From positions 4,650,001 to 4,714,000 of the forward strand of contig NZ_CP082833.1 in assembly GCF_021278985.1 (NCBI RefSeq): DNA of 64,000 bases, written 5' to 3'. The stretch is from Citrobacter rodentium NBRC 105723 = DSM 16636. GTDB taxonomy: Bacteria; Pseudomonadota; Gammaproteobacteria; Enterobacterales; Enterobacteriaceae. Each line of letters opens with the position of its first letter. Within the stretch, counting starts at the first letter, position 1. The notes beneath the pieces are model-generated. The model was given only the letters and a program-made list of their open reading frames with translations, was not told where the DNA came from and did no database searches. Shown piece by piece: positions 1 through 8,387 of the stretch. A program made the position numbers and the translations under genes.

Positions 1-283
1 TGTCGTCCTGCATATCGAGAAAGGCTTTGACGGTAAGAGAGCTGGCGTTAATGGCCGACAGATCCGCAGCCAGCGGCAGCAGCGCTGAAGGCCGGACTTC
101 CGCCATCGCGGAGAACAGCAGCGTATTATCCACCAGATCTAATTTTGCATCGTAGATGCCGTCAAAATTTTGCATGTGGGGTAAATGCAGCGCCTGACAG
201 GTATCACATTCAAAAAAACTCATGCCCAGGTCGTCAAGCCATTGACGCAACGTATCCAGAGTGGGAACGACCAGTGATGTCAT
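1..283 (-). CDS. ybjN: YbjN-family sensory transduction regulator homologue (5' part only)
   Basis: The reverse strand reads from an ATG at 283 into the window edge, giving about 94 residues that begin MTSLVVPTLDTLRQWLDDLG and match E. coli YbjN, a roughly 158-residue YbjN-fold protein linked to motility, biofilm and stress phenotypes. The biochemical role is not established. The 3' part lies outside the window. It follows rimK in the same direction, as in the K-12 nfsA-rimK-ybjN order. The identification rests on recalled sequence and synteny. Confidence 0.85.
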   Translation of the reverse strand, partial: MTSLVVPTLDTLRQWLDDLGMSFFECDTCQALHLPHMQNFDGIYDAKLDLVDNTLLFSAMAEVRPSALLPLAADLSAINASSLTVKAFLDMQDD

Positions 284-371
284 AATAATGTGCTACCTCT
301 TACGATAAAAATTACCGGCACAGCTTACGCAAAAAGTGCACGGCATGCCACGATCATCGGCGATAATAAGA

Positions 372-1274
372 TTAGCCGCCGGATTTCAGGCTAAATTCTG
401 GTGTGGCGTGACGCTCGATCCACTGGATCATTCGCCCGGCGATATCCACGCCGGTGGTCTTCTCTATCCCCTCCAGCCCCGGCGAGGCGTTCACTTCCAT
501 CACCAGCGGGCCGCGATCGGCACGTAAGATATCCACCCCCGCCACGTCAAGGCCCAGCGTCTGCGCCGCCTTCACCGCAATCTCCCGTTCCCGCGCCGTA
601 ATGCTGGCAATGCAGGCCACCCCGCCGCGATGCAGGTTAGAGCGAAAATCGCCCTCCTTCGCCCGCCGTTCGATGGCGGCAACCACCTCATTACCCACCA
701 CCAGACAGCGAATATCGCGGCCTTTGGCCTCTTTGATGTACTCCTGCACCAGAATATGGGCGTTCAGTCCGCGAAAGGCGTCCACCACGCTTTCCGCCGC
801 CTGACGGGTTTCCGCCAGCACCACGCCTATCCCCTGGGTCCCTTCCACCAGCTTCACCACCAGCGGCGCGCCGCCGACCATGTCGATCAGATCGCTGGTA
901 TCGTCCGGCGAGTGGGCAATGCCGGTCACCGGCAGATCGATGCCCTGACGCGCCAGCAGCTGTAGCGAACGCAGTTTGTCGCGCGCGCGGGTGATCGCCA
1001 CCGATTCGTTCAGCGGATAGCTGCCCAGCAGTTCAAACTGGCGCAGCGCCGCGGTGCCATAAAAGGTGATAGCAGAACCAATACGCGGAATGACCGCATC
1101 AAAATGCGGCAGCCGACGGCCTTTATAGTGGATTGAGGAGGCCGCCGGATTGATATTCATATAACAGGAGAGCGGATCGAGAATTTCAACCAGATGACCG
1201 CGCTTCATTGCCGCTTCACGCAGGCGTTTGCACGAATAGAGCGTTCCATCGCGGGACAATATGGCAATCTTCAC
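372..1274 (-). CDS. rimK: Ribosomal protein S6--L-glutamate ligase RimK
   Basis: This 300-residue ATP-grasp ligase adds glutamates to the C-terminus of ribosomal protein S6 in the cytoplasm. The length equals that of the E. coli enzyme. The ATP-grasp core is seen in the middle (LVVKLVEGTQGIGVVLAE, about residues 137-154), and the metal-binding MEVNASPGLEGIEK segment lies near the C-terminus. It sits 60 bp downstream of nfsA on the same strand, so co-transcription with nfsA is likely, as in K-12. A short perfect palindrome (GTGTAT-C-ATACAC, 1309-1321) lies in the gap between them. Confidence 0.96.
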   Translation of the reverse strand: MKIAILSRDGTLYSCKRLREAAMKRGHLVEILDPLSCYMNINPAASSIHYKGRRLPHFDAVIPRIGSAITFYGTAALRQFELLGSYPLNESVAITRARDKLRSLQLLARQGIDLPVTGIAHSPDDTSDLIDMVGGAPLVVKLVEGTQGIGVVLAETRQAAESVVDAFRGLNAHILVQEYIKEAKGRDIRCLVVGNEVVAAIERRAKEGDFRSNLHRGGVACIASITAREREIAVKAAQTLGLDVAGVDILRADRGPLVMEVNASPGLEGIEKTTGVDIAGRMIQWIERHATPEFSLKSGG

Positions 1275-1334
1275 CCTGTACCTCTTTGCAAAACCCGATC
1301 AAAACCCCGTGTATCATACACAGCGGCGAGCGGT

Positions 1335-2057
1335 TTAGCGCGTGGCCCACCCCTGTTTGTGCAAATATTGCAGAATGAACGGACGATTTTCTTTGATCAG
1401 GGTGCGGCGAATGTGATCGCTCCAGGTATCGCGGCGGTTGTTGCTGCCGCGGGTGAGGTAATAGTGCGCGAGCTGTTCGTCATAGTCGGCCAGCGCCTGC
1501 TGGTCGAGCGGCTGATAAGCGTTTTCGTGCATGATAATTGCCGTCGGCAGGCGCGGCTTCAGATCCGGGTTATCCGCAGGCCAGCCCAGGCACAGGCCAA
1601 ACAGCGGCAGAACGTGTCTGGGCAGCTTCAGCAGATCGGTCACCGCCTCAATATTGTTACGCAGTCCGCCGATATAGACGCCGCCCAGCCCCAGCGATTC
1701 CGCCGCCGTCAGCGCGTTCTGCGCCATCATCGCCGTATCGACAACGCCCAGCAGCAGCTGTTCCGCGAGGCCAAGCTGGGCATCCGGGCAGATTTGCAGG
1801 TGACGGTTGAAATCGGCGCAGAAAACCCAAAACTCAGCGGCGTCGGCAACGTGCTGTTGCCCACCGGTTAACGGCACCAGCGCTTCGCGCAGCGACGTAT
1901 CGGTGATGCGGATAATAGAGGTGCACTGCAAAAAGCTGGAGCTGGAGGTCGCCCGGGCGCTGGCGAGGATCGCCTCCCGCTGCTCGCGGGTAATCGGCTG
2001 GTCGGTATAATGGCGAATGGAACGGTGAGCGCGTAGCAGGTCAATAGTTGGAGTCAT
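1335..2057 (-). CDS. nfsA: Oxygen-insensitive NADPH nitroreductase NfsA
   Basis: A 240-residue FMN-dependent nitroreductase of the NfsA/FRP family, which performs two-electron reduction of nitroaromatics and quinones using NADPH. The N-terminal TIDLLRAHRSIRHYTDQPIT segment, with its conserved FMN-binding HRSIRHY, and the central LGLGGVYIGGLRNN segment are typical. In E. coli it is SoxRS-induced and shares an operon with ybjC upstream and rimK downstream. Here ybjC is absent, and only 187 bp separate nfsA from the divergent grxA. Confidence 0.96.
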   Translation of the reverse strand: MTPTIDLLRAHRSIRHYTDQPITREQREAILASARATSSSSFLQCTSIIRITDTSLREALVPLTGGQQHVADAAEFWVFCADFNRHLQICPDAQLGLAEQLLLGVVDTAMMAQNALTAAESLGLGGVYIGGLRNNIEAVTDLLKLPRHVLPLFGLCLGWPADNPDLKPRLPTAIIMHENAYQPLDQQALADYDEQLAHYYLTRGSNNRRDTWSDHIRRTLIKENRPFILQYLHKQGWATR

Positions 2058-2244
2058 TACGTTTTTCTCTGTCTGAACGGAAATAAGCGTGATAAAGCCT
2101 AGTGTAACGCGTTGTGATTCGGTGCGCTTAACAGATATAGCTTAGAGATATTAAAGCAAAAGGCGCTGACTACTGTTCAGAAAGAAGAATAAACGGCATC
2201 ATAGCGACTATTCGCCGTCAGGCTCAAAGTTGAAGGAGAAACAG

Positions 2245-2508
2245 ATGTTCACCGTTATTTTTGGTCGCCCGGGTTGCCCTTACTGCGTACGCGCGAAAGA
2301 GCTGGCAGAGAAGCTCAGCAACGAGCGCGATGATTTCAATTACCGTTATATCGATATCCACGCCGAAGGCATCACCAAAGCGGATCTGGAAAAGACCGTG
2401 GGTAAGCCGGTGGAAACCGTCCCGCAGATCTTCGTCGATCAGCAGCATATCGGCGGCTACACCGATTTCGAAGCCTGGGCGAAAGAGAACCTGAATCTGT
2501 TCGCCTGA
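2245..2508 (+). CDS. grxA: Glutaredoxin 1
   Basis: An 87-residue dithiol glutaredoxin that reduces disulfides, such as those of ribonucleotide reductase and OxyR, using glutathione. The redox motif is C11-P-Y-C14 and the cis-proline segment is TVPQIF. I chose the ATG at 2245 because a good Shine-Dalgarno (AAGGAG) lies eight bases upstream and it matches the family N-terminus; an in-frame ATG at 2230 would put that AAGGAG inside the gene. It is divergent from nfsA, and OxyR control is expected from E. coli but no site was verified here. Confidence 0.96.
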   Translation: MFTVIFGRPGCPYCVRAKELAEKLSNERDDFNYRYIDIHAEGITKADLEKTVGKPVETVPQIFVDQQHIGGYTDFEAWAKENLNLFA

Positions 2509-2535
2509 CGGCGGCATAAAGGCTGATTGATGTGA

Positions 2536-2567
2536 AACGCCCTCTTCGCGAGGGCGTTACTGTTTTT
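2536..2567 (+). terminator. Rho-independent terminator after grxA
   Basis: A 9-bp perfect stem (AACGCCCTC with GAGGGCGTT) and a five-base loop are followed by TACTGTTTTTT. The hairpin overlaps the last codons of the convergent ybjM, so it mainly serves grxA. Confidence 0.8.
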
Positions 2568-2934
2568 TGCGCTGCCGCGGACGAAACAGGCTGCTGATAA
2601 ACAAAAAGCACAAGGCCCCCAGCGCGCACCAGAATACGGCGCTGAACAGCCAAGCCAGCTCCTGCCACAGCGAACGGGTGGGGGTAAAGAAAAGGCGCAT
2701 CAGCACCAGACAACAGGGTGCGGCAAGCATTGCGCCGAGGAGCGGCCTGATGACCTCCCGACGGTGAGAACAAAAGCTGGCGACAGCACCTGGCAGCGTA
2801 AAAAACAGTAGCCCAACTTCAGGATAACCGGCAGCCCGAAATGCTCCTTTCATATCCATCGTCAAAAAAAGACAGACCACCACAAAGAGCACAAAGCAGC
2901 AGACCACGCCTGCCCAACCTCGTTTATGTTTCAA
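2557..2934 (-). CDS. ybjM: Inner-membrane protein YbjM
   Basis: A 125-residue hydrophobic protein with about four predicted membrane helices (roughly residues 9-27, 38-53, 65-80 and 92-113) and a basic C-terminal tail. Length and sequence match E. coli YbjM; the function is unknown. It is convergent with grxA and divergent from ybjL. Its stop codon lies inside the grxA terminator stem. Confidence 0.9.
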   Translation of the reverse strand: MKHKRGWAGVVCCFVLFVVVCLFLTMDMKGAFRAAGYPEVGLLFFTLPGAVASFCSHRREVIRPLLGAMLAAPCCLVLMRLFFTPTRSLWQELAWLFSAVFWCALGALCFLFISSLFRPRQRKKQ

Positions 2935-3202
2935 TCGTTTCTCCTGACACTGTCTCTATCGAACACACTTTTCGCCGTTGGCGTCCAGTCAGATAAAGCC
3001 GATCAGCATTCCATGCAAAATTACGCCCACACGATTCTTATAGCCGTTAGTACGTAATGAGATTAAACTAGCCAAATATATTGTTGCGCTGTTTATATAT
3101 AGGTGATGAATATGACGCGTTCACCCTTATTTAATAGCAAAAACAGTAGCGTAAATTATCATTTCTTTCAACAGCTTACTCGTAAACAAGAAGTTAGTCT
3201 CC

Positions 3203-4888
3203 GTGAATATAAACGTCGCTGATTTGTTAAATGGGAATTACATCCTGTTATTATTTGTGGTACTGGCTCTCGGCCTGTGCCTCGGTAAATTGCGCCTGGG
3301 TCCCATCCAACTGGGTAATTCCATTGGTGTTTTAGTGGTATCTCTGTTATTAGGGCAGCAGCATTTCAGTATTAACACCGACGCCCTCAATCTGGGCTTC
3401 ATGCTGTTTATTTTTTGTGTCGGCGTCGAAGCAGGGCCAAACTTTTTTTCCATTTTTTTTCGCGACGGGAAAAATTACCTGATGCTGGCTCTGGTGATGG
3501 TCGGCAGCGCGCTGCTGATAGCGCTGGGACTGGGTAAGCTGTTCGGCTGGGACATTGGCCTGACGGCCGGTATGCTGGCCGGCTCGATGACCTCGACGCC
3601 GGTGCTGGTCGGCGCTGGCGATACGCTGCGCCATTTCGGCATGGCGAGCGCAGATCTTTCCCGCGCGCTGGATAACCTCAGTCTGGGCTATGCCCTGACC
3701 TATCTTATCGGCCTGGTCAGCCTGATCGTCGGCGCGCGCTATTTGCCGAAGCTACAGCATCAGGATCTGCAGACCTGTGCCCAGCAGATTGCCCGCGAGC
3801 GCGGCCTTGACGCCGACAGCAACCGTAAGGTTTACCTGCCGGTGATTCGCGCTTACCGGGTTGGCCCGGAACTGGTGGCGTGGACTGACGGGAAGAACCT
3901 GCGCGAGCTGGGCATCTACCGCCAGACGGGGTGCTATATCGAGCGGATCCGTCGTAACGGCATCCTTGCGAATCCGGACGGCGACGCGGTTTTGCAAATG
4001 GGCGATGAGATCGCGCTGGTAGGCTATCCGGATGCGCACGCCCGCCTCGACCCAAGTTTTCGTAACGGAAAAGAGGTGTTCGATCGCGATCTGCTCGACA
4101 TGCGCATCGTCACCGAAGAAATTGTGGTGAAAAACCACAACGCGGTCGGACGCCGTCTCGCCCAGCTGAAGCTCACCGACCACGGCTGCTTCCTGAACCG
4201 CGTTATCCGCTCGCAGATTGAGATGCCTATCGACGACAACGTGGTGCTCAATAAAGGCGATGTGCTGCAGGTCAGCGGCGACGCGCGGCGGGTAAAAACC
4301 ATCGCCGACCGCATTGGCTTTATCTCGATTCACAGCCAGGTGACCGATCTGTTAGCGTTCTGCGCGTTCTTTATTATCGGCCTGATGATCGGCATGATCA
4401 CCTTCCAGTTCAGCAACTTCAGCTTTGGCATCGGTAACGCCGCCGGGCTGCTGTTCGCCGGCATTATGCTCGGCTTTCTGCGCGCCAACCATCCCACGTT
4501 TGGCTATATTCCGCAGGGCGCGCTGAATATGGTGAAAGAGTTCGGCCTGATGGTCTTTATGGCGGGCGTCGGCTTAAGCGCGGGCAGCGGCATCGGCAAC
4601 GGTCTGGGCGCCATTGGCGGACAGATGCTGCTCGCCGGGCTGATCGTTAGCCTGGTGCCGGTCATCATCTGCTTCCTGTTCGGCGCGTATGTTCTGCGCA
4701 TGAACCGTGCGCTGCTGTTTGGCGCGATGATGGGCGCGCGCACCTGCGCCCCGGCGATGGAGATCATCAGCGATACCGCGCGCAGCAACATTCCGGCGCT
4801 TGGCTATGCCGGCACCTACGCCATCGCAAACGTACTGCTGACGCTGGCGGGGACGCTGATCGTTATTGTCTGGCCGGGACTCGGATAA
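3203..4888 (+). CDS. ybjL: Putative aspartate:alanine exchanger-family transporter YbjL
   Basis: A 561-residue inner-membrane protein of the AAEx/AspT family, equal in length to E. coli YbjL. Two blocks of membrane helices (about 10-180 and 380-560) flank a cytoplasmic middle region with two TrkA-C (RCK_C) domains, recognisable around residues 205-290 and 295-380. The start is GTG at 3203, chosen because the protein then begins MNINVADLLNGNYILL as in the family. The substrate is unknown. The sRNA gene rybB follows about 76 bp after the stop. Confidence 0.93.
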   Translation: MNINVADLLNGNYILLLFVVLALGLCLGKLRLGPIQLGNSIGVLVVSLLLGQQHFSINTDALNLGFMLFIFCVGVEAGPNFFSIFFRDGKNYLMLALVMVGSALLIALGLGKLFGWDIGLTAGMLAGSMTSTPVLVGAGDTLRHFGMASADLSRALDNLSLGYALTYLIGLVSLIVGARYLPKLQHQDLQTCAQQIARERGLDADSNRKVYLPVIRAYRVGPELVAWTDGKNLRELGIYRQTGCYIERIRRNGILANPDGDAVLQMGDEIALVGYPDAHARLDPSFRNGKEVFDRDLLDMRIVTEEIVVKNHNAVGRRLAQLKLTDHGCFLNRVIRSQIEMPIDDNVVLNKGDVLQVSGDARRVKTIADRIGFISIHSQVTDLLAFCAFFIIGLMIGMITFQFSNFSFGIGNAAGLLFAGIMLGFLRANHPTFGYIPQGALNMVKEFGLMVFMAGVGLSAGSGIGNGLGAIGGQMLLAGLIVSLVPVIICFLFGAYVLRMNRALLFGAMMGARTCAPAMEIISDTARSNIPALGYAGTYAIANVLLTLAGTLIVIVWPGLG

Positions 4889-4929
4889 AACTGAAGTTGC
4901 GCCCTAAATGAAAATTTTTTGCACTGCGA

Positions 4930-4957
4930 CAGAACTTTTCTGCCGGACGTCAGTCAT
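4930..4957 (+). promoter_or_regulatory. Sigma-E type promoter of rybB
   Basis: A GAACTTTT element (from 4932) resembles the sigma-E -35 sequence, and GTCAGTC (from 4949) lies at the -10 position upstream of the G at 4965. E. coli rybB is transcribed by sigma-E in the envelope stress response, and the spacing here is compatible with that. The call is based on motif and synteny. Confidence 0.6.
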
Positions 4958-4964
4958 AACTAGT

Positions 4965-5043
4965 GCCACTGCTTTTCTTTGATGTCCCCATTTTGTGGAG
5001 CCCATCAACCCCGCCGTTTCGGTTCAAGGTTGATGGGTTTTTT
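4965..5043 (+). ncRNA. rybB: Hfq-dependent small RNA RybB
   Basis: The 79-nt sequence starts GCCACTGCTTTTCTTTGATG, the conserved seed of RybB, and ends in a strong terminator hairpin (CCCATCAACC paired with GGTTGATGGG) followed by a run of T. In E. coli and Salmonella RybB represses many outer-membrane protein mRNAs under sigma-E control. The location between ybjL and rcdA is the same as in E. coli. Confidence 0.93.
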
Positions 5044-5209
5044 GTTGTCTTTTATTTTATACTTAACAAATAATGACTTATATCAGGAACCCTCGTTCGA
5101 TGGCGACAAATTGGCGATTGCGTTGTACAGATGCTGTTTTGCCTACGTTCTTACACGATAAAATCGGACAACTGGCTTTTTACGGAAAGCCAACATTGGA
5201 TTAATATTT

Positions 5210-5539
5210 ATGAAAAAAACAGTCGAGATACTACAATACACATTGCGCAAAGGCACCGGTGCTGATTTCCACGCCATCATGCAGGAAATCAGCGTTCCCC
5301 TTCATCAACGCCACGGAATCGATGTTGTGTCGTTTGGTAATTCTCTGCACGATCTCGACTGCTACTATCTCATTCGAGCTTTTGAAAGTGCTGAAAATAT
5401 GAATGCTGTTCTTGATGCCTTCTACGCGAGCACTGACTGGCGCTACGGGCCACGCGAATCCATCATTAACTGCATCGAGACATGCATTAAAACAGTGATA
5501 AGTCTGCCGCAATTAAGTGTGGATGGGCTACGAGTGTAA
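5210..5539 (+). CDS. NIPSNAP-like / dimeric alpha-beta barrel protein
   Basis: A 109-residue protein with the layout of NIPSNAP or antibiotic-monooxygenase-type ferredoxin-like folds: an N-terminal VEILQYTLRKGTGADFHAIM strand-helix, a central DCYYLIRAFES strand and a C-terminal IETCIKTVISLP. No catalytic residues can be assigned. It is not at this site in K-12, where rybB is followed by rcdA, so it is an accessory gene. The 165 bp upstream are AT-rich compared with the surroundings. The ribosome-binding site is weak. The family assignment is tentative. Confidence 0.6.
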   Translation: MKKTVEILQYTLRKGTGADFHAIMQEISVPLHQRHGIDVVSFGNSLHDLDCYYLIRAFESAENMNAVLDAFYASTDWRYGPRESIINCIETCIKTVISLPQLSVDGLRV

Positions 5540-5644
5540 TCCAAAGTATATCCCGTAACGATTGACAACCTACTGACATGCTAAGCCCAGGTTCAGAATA
5601 TTAAAAATACCAGATTAAGTCTGAGCTAATACATTTTAGCTGAG

Positions 5645-6226
5645 TTATTGCTGAAAGCTTGACGTTAAACAGTCAGATTCTCTTACTTCTTCCCCCGCCA
5701 CCCGCCGCACCATCAGCAGTATCTCTTCTCGCGAAAGCGGCGCGCGGTCGGTGACGAAGTGCAGGGTCATCCCTTCGATAAACGCATCCAGCGCGCGGGC
5801 GGTGCCGGGGTCGAACCACTGCTCCAGCGTTTGCTGGCTGCGCTGCATCCAGTTTTGCATAACGGTTTTTAACGCCGGTTTGCGGCTGGCGAAGGCGTAA
5901 AGCTGATACATCAACGCCATGTTTTCCGGCGTGGTCACCTGTGAGCTGTCGATCATCTCAGCGATCGCCTGGCACGCGCCCTGCGCGTCCGTCACGCCGC
6001 TAAAAAAAGCCTGATACTGCGCGGACATAACGTCGGTAAAGCAGTTGAACGCTTCGCTGAGCAGCTCGTCGATGCCGGAAAAATAGTAGGTCAGCGAACC
6101 GAGCGGCACATCGGCAATCGCCGCAATTTTGCGATGAGTGACCGCGTGGATGCCGTGCTCTTTTACCGCTTCAAGCGTGGCGGTGATGATCTTCTCTCGC
6201 CGCTGCGGGTCGTTGGCGCGTCGCAC
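5645..6226 (-). CDS. rcdA: TetR-family regulator RcdA
   Basis: A 193-residue TetR-type repressor/activator. The N-terminal HTH region includes HAVTHRKIAAIADVPLGSLTYYF, followed by a helical ligand domain, and the sequence aligns with E. coli RcdA (YbjK), a regulator of csgD and stress genes. I prefer the GTG at 6226 because an AGAGGA ribosome-binding site sits six bases upstream and the protein then begins near VRRANDPQRREK; an ATG at 6256 would add ten residues. The C-terminus is about 15 residues longer than I recall for K-12. It is divergent from ybjJ. Confidence 0.88.
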   Translation of the reverse strand: MRRANDPQRREKIITATLEAVKEHGIHAVTHRKIAAIADVPLGSLTYYFSGIDELLSEAFNCFTDVMSAQYQAFFSGVTDAQGACQAIAEMIDSSQVTTPENMALMYQLYAFASRKPALKTVMQNWMQRSQQTLEQWFDPGTARALDAFIEGMTLHFVTDRAPLSREEILLMVRRVAGEEVRESDCLTSSFQQ

Positions 6227-6310
6227 ATTAATTCCTCTGAACGGGTTTATGTACAAATGTACACAAACTTGCTACTGTTGTCTTCTTCTCCTTTACGCAG
6301 ACCTGGATTT

Positions 6311-7519
6311 ATGACTGCCAACTCTTCACGTAAAGCTCTGCAGCGACGTATCGGGGCGCTGTTTATGTTCTTCTTCATCCCCGGACTGCTGATGGCCTCC
6401 TGGGCCACGCGTACGCCTGCGATTCGCGACACGCTCTCCGTCTCGACGGCGGAAATGGGGGCGGTGCTGTTCGGCCTGTCCATCGGTTCGATGAGCGGTA
6501 TCCTTTGCTCGGCCTGGCTGGTGAAACGATTTGGCACCCGAAAGGTGATCCGCACTACCATGTCTTTCGCGGTCCTCGGAATGCTGGTGCTCTGCCTTGC
6601 GCTGTGGCTCGCCTCGCCCTGGCTGTTCGCCCTGGGATTAGGCGTATTCGGCGCCAGCTTTGGCTCTGCGGAAGTCGCCATTAACGTTGAAGGCGCCGCG
6701 GTGGAACGTGAAATGAACAAAACCGTACTGCCGATGATGCATGGATTTTACAGCCTCGGCACGCTGGCAGGCGCTGGGGTGGGAATGGCGTTAACCGCCT
6801 TCGGAGTGGCGGCGACCAGCCATATTTTGCTGGCCGCGCTGGTGGTCATTGCGCCGATTTTTATCGCCATCCGGGCCATTCCCGAGGGCACCGGTAAAAA
6901 CGTCAACGACGGTTCGCAAAAGCATGAAAAAGGTCTGCCCTTCTGGCGCGATCTGCAGCTTATGCTGATAGGCGTGGTGGTGCTGGCGATGGCTTTTGCC
7001 GAAGGCTCCGCGAACGACTGGCTGCCACTGCTGATGGTCGACGGTCACGGCTTCAGCCCGACTTCCGGTTCGCTGATCTACGCCGGTTTCACCCTCGGCA
7101 TGACCGTCGGACGCTTCGCCGGCGGTTGGTTCATCGATCGCTACAGCCGTGTGGCGGTGGTGCGCGCCAGCGCGCTGATGGGCGCGCTCGGCATCGGGCT
7201 AATCATTTTTGTCGACAGCGCCTGGGTGGCGGGCGTGTCGGTTATCCTCTGGGGCCTCGGCGCGTCGCTCGGCTTCCCGTTAACCATCTCCGCCGCCAGC
7301 GATACCGGTCCCGACGCGCCAACGCGGGTCAGCGTGGTGGCGACCACCGGCTACCTGGCGTTCCTCGTCGGACCGCCGCTGTTAGGCTACCTCGGCGAGC
7401 ATTACGGACTGCGCAGCGCCATGCTGGTAGTGCTGGCGCTGGTGCTGCTGGCGGCCGTTGTCGCCCGGGCCGTTGCCAGACCGGAATCAACAACGCAAAC
7501 TGCAATGGAGAAGGGATAA
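6311..7519 (+). CDS. ybjJ: MFS transporter YbjJ
   Basis: A 402-residue major facilitator superfamily protein with about 12 predicted helices, the same length as E. coli YbjJ. A loop motif of the type GxxxDRYSR occurs at the start of the second half (GGWFIDRYSRVAVV). The ATG at 6311 gives the family N-terminus; a longer reading frame from 6134 runs back through the rcdA promoter and is not credible. The stop is immediately adjacent to the ybjI start, so the two are translationally coupled. The substrate is unknown. Confidence 0.92.
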   Translation: MTANSSRKALQRRIGALFMFFFIPGLLMASWATRTPAIRDTLSVSTAEMGAVLFGLSIGSMSGILCSAWLVKRFGTRKVIRTTMSFAVLGMLVLCLALWLASPWLFALGLGVFGASFGSAEVAINVEGAAVEREMNKTVLPMMHGFYSLGTLAGAGVGMALTAFGVAATSHILLAALVVIAPIFIAIRAIPEGTGKNVNDGSQKHEKGLPFWRDLQLMLIGVVVLAMAFAEGSANDWLPLLMVDGHGFSPTSGSLIYAGFTLGMTVGRFAGGWFIDRYSRVAVVRASALMGALGIGLIIFVDSAWVAGVSVILWGLGASLGFPLTISAASDTGPDAPTRVSVVATTGYLAFLVGPPLLGYLGEHYGLRSAMLVVLALVLLAAVVARAVARPESTTQTAMEKG

Positions 7520-8332
7520 ATGGCTATTAAATTAATTGCTGTGGATATGGACGGCACCTTTCTGAGCGATCGGAAAAGCTATAATCGCGAACGTTTTCTG
7601 GCGCAGTACGCACAGATGAAGGCGCGGGGAATACGTTTTGCCGTCGCCAGCGGCAACCAGTATTACCAGCTTATCTCCTTCTTTCCTGAAATTGCCCATG
7701 AGATTGCTTTCGTCGCCGAGAACGGCGGTTGGGTGGTCAGCGAAGGTGAAGATATTTTTAACGGCGAACTGACGAAAAGCGATTTTGCCGCCATCGTCGA
7801 TCATCTGCTGACCCGCCCGGAGGTAGAGATTATCGCCTGCGGTAAAAACAGCGCCTACACCCTGAAAACCTACAGCGACGAAATGAAGGCGGTTGCGGGT
7901 ATGTATTACCATCGCCTCGAATTTGTCGACAACTTCGACAATATCAACGATATCTTCTTTAAGTTCGGGCTGAATATTTCGGACGATCGGATTCCGGAAG
8001 TCCAGCGCGCGCTGCATGCGGCTATCGGCGATATTATGGTGCCTGTTCATACCGGCTACGGCAGCATCGATTTAATTATTCCTGGCGTGCATAAAGCCAA
8101 CGGCCTGCGGCTGCTTCAGGCGCGCTGGGGCATTAGCGATGACGAAGTAGTGGCCTTCGGCGACGGCGGCAACGATATCGAAATGCTGCGTCAGGCGGGC
8201 TATAGCTTTGCGATGGATCATGCGGCTGACGTGGTGGTTGCCACCGCCAAATATCGCGCGGGTTCGAATAATGAAGAAGGCGTACTGGATGTTATCGATA
8301 AGGTCTTAAACAACGAGGCGCCGTTCCATTAA
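7520..8332 (+). CDS. ybjI: HAD-family 5-amino-6-(5-phosphoribitylamino)uracil / FMN phosphatase YbjI
   Basis: A 270-residue HAD-IIB (Cof-type) phosphatase. Motif I is DMDGT, with the nucleophile D9 and acid/base D11, and motif IV is GDGGND near residue 214. E. coli YbjI acts on riboflavin-pathway and flavin phosphates. It is coupled to ybjJ and paralogous to ybiV later in the window (shared VASGNQYYQLISFFPE segment). REP-like inverted repeats follow. Confidence 0.93.
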   Translation: MAIKLIAVDMDGTFLSDRKSYNRERFLAQYAQMKARGIRFAVASGNQYYQLISFFPEIAHEIAFVAENGGWVVSEGEDIFNGELTKSDFAAIVDHLLTRPEVEIIACGKNSAYTLKTYSDEMKAVAGMYYHRLEFVDNFDNINDIFFKFGLNISDDRIPEVQRALHAAIGDIMVPVHTGYGSIDLIIPGVHKANGLRLLQARWGISDDEVVAFGDGGNDIEMLRQAGYSFAMDHAADVVVATAKYRAGSNNEEGVLDVIDKVLNNEAPFH

Positions 8333-8345
8333 TGCCTGATGACAG

Positions 8346-8379
8346 GCCGCCATCAGGCGCCATAGCGCCGGATGGCGGC
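8346..8379. repeat. REP-like inverted repeat between ybjI and mdfA
   Basis: The arms GCCGCCATC (8346-8354) and GATGGCGGC (8371-8379) form a 9-bp stem with an inner GGCGC/GCGCC element. It lies between convergent genes and may act as a bidirectional terminator or a REP unit. Confidence 0.5.
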
Positions 8380-8387
8380 AATATAGT

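Noticed and set aside
7126..7530. 134-codon frame inside ybjJ in another reading phase
   Set aside because: It is Arg/Gly-rich nonsense translation overlapping the conserved MFS sequence.
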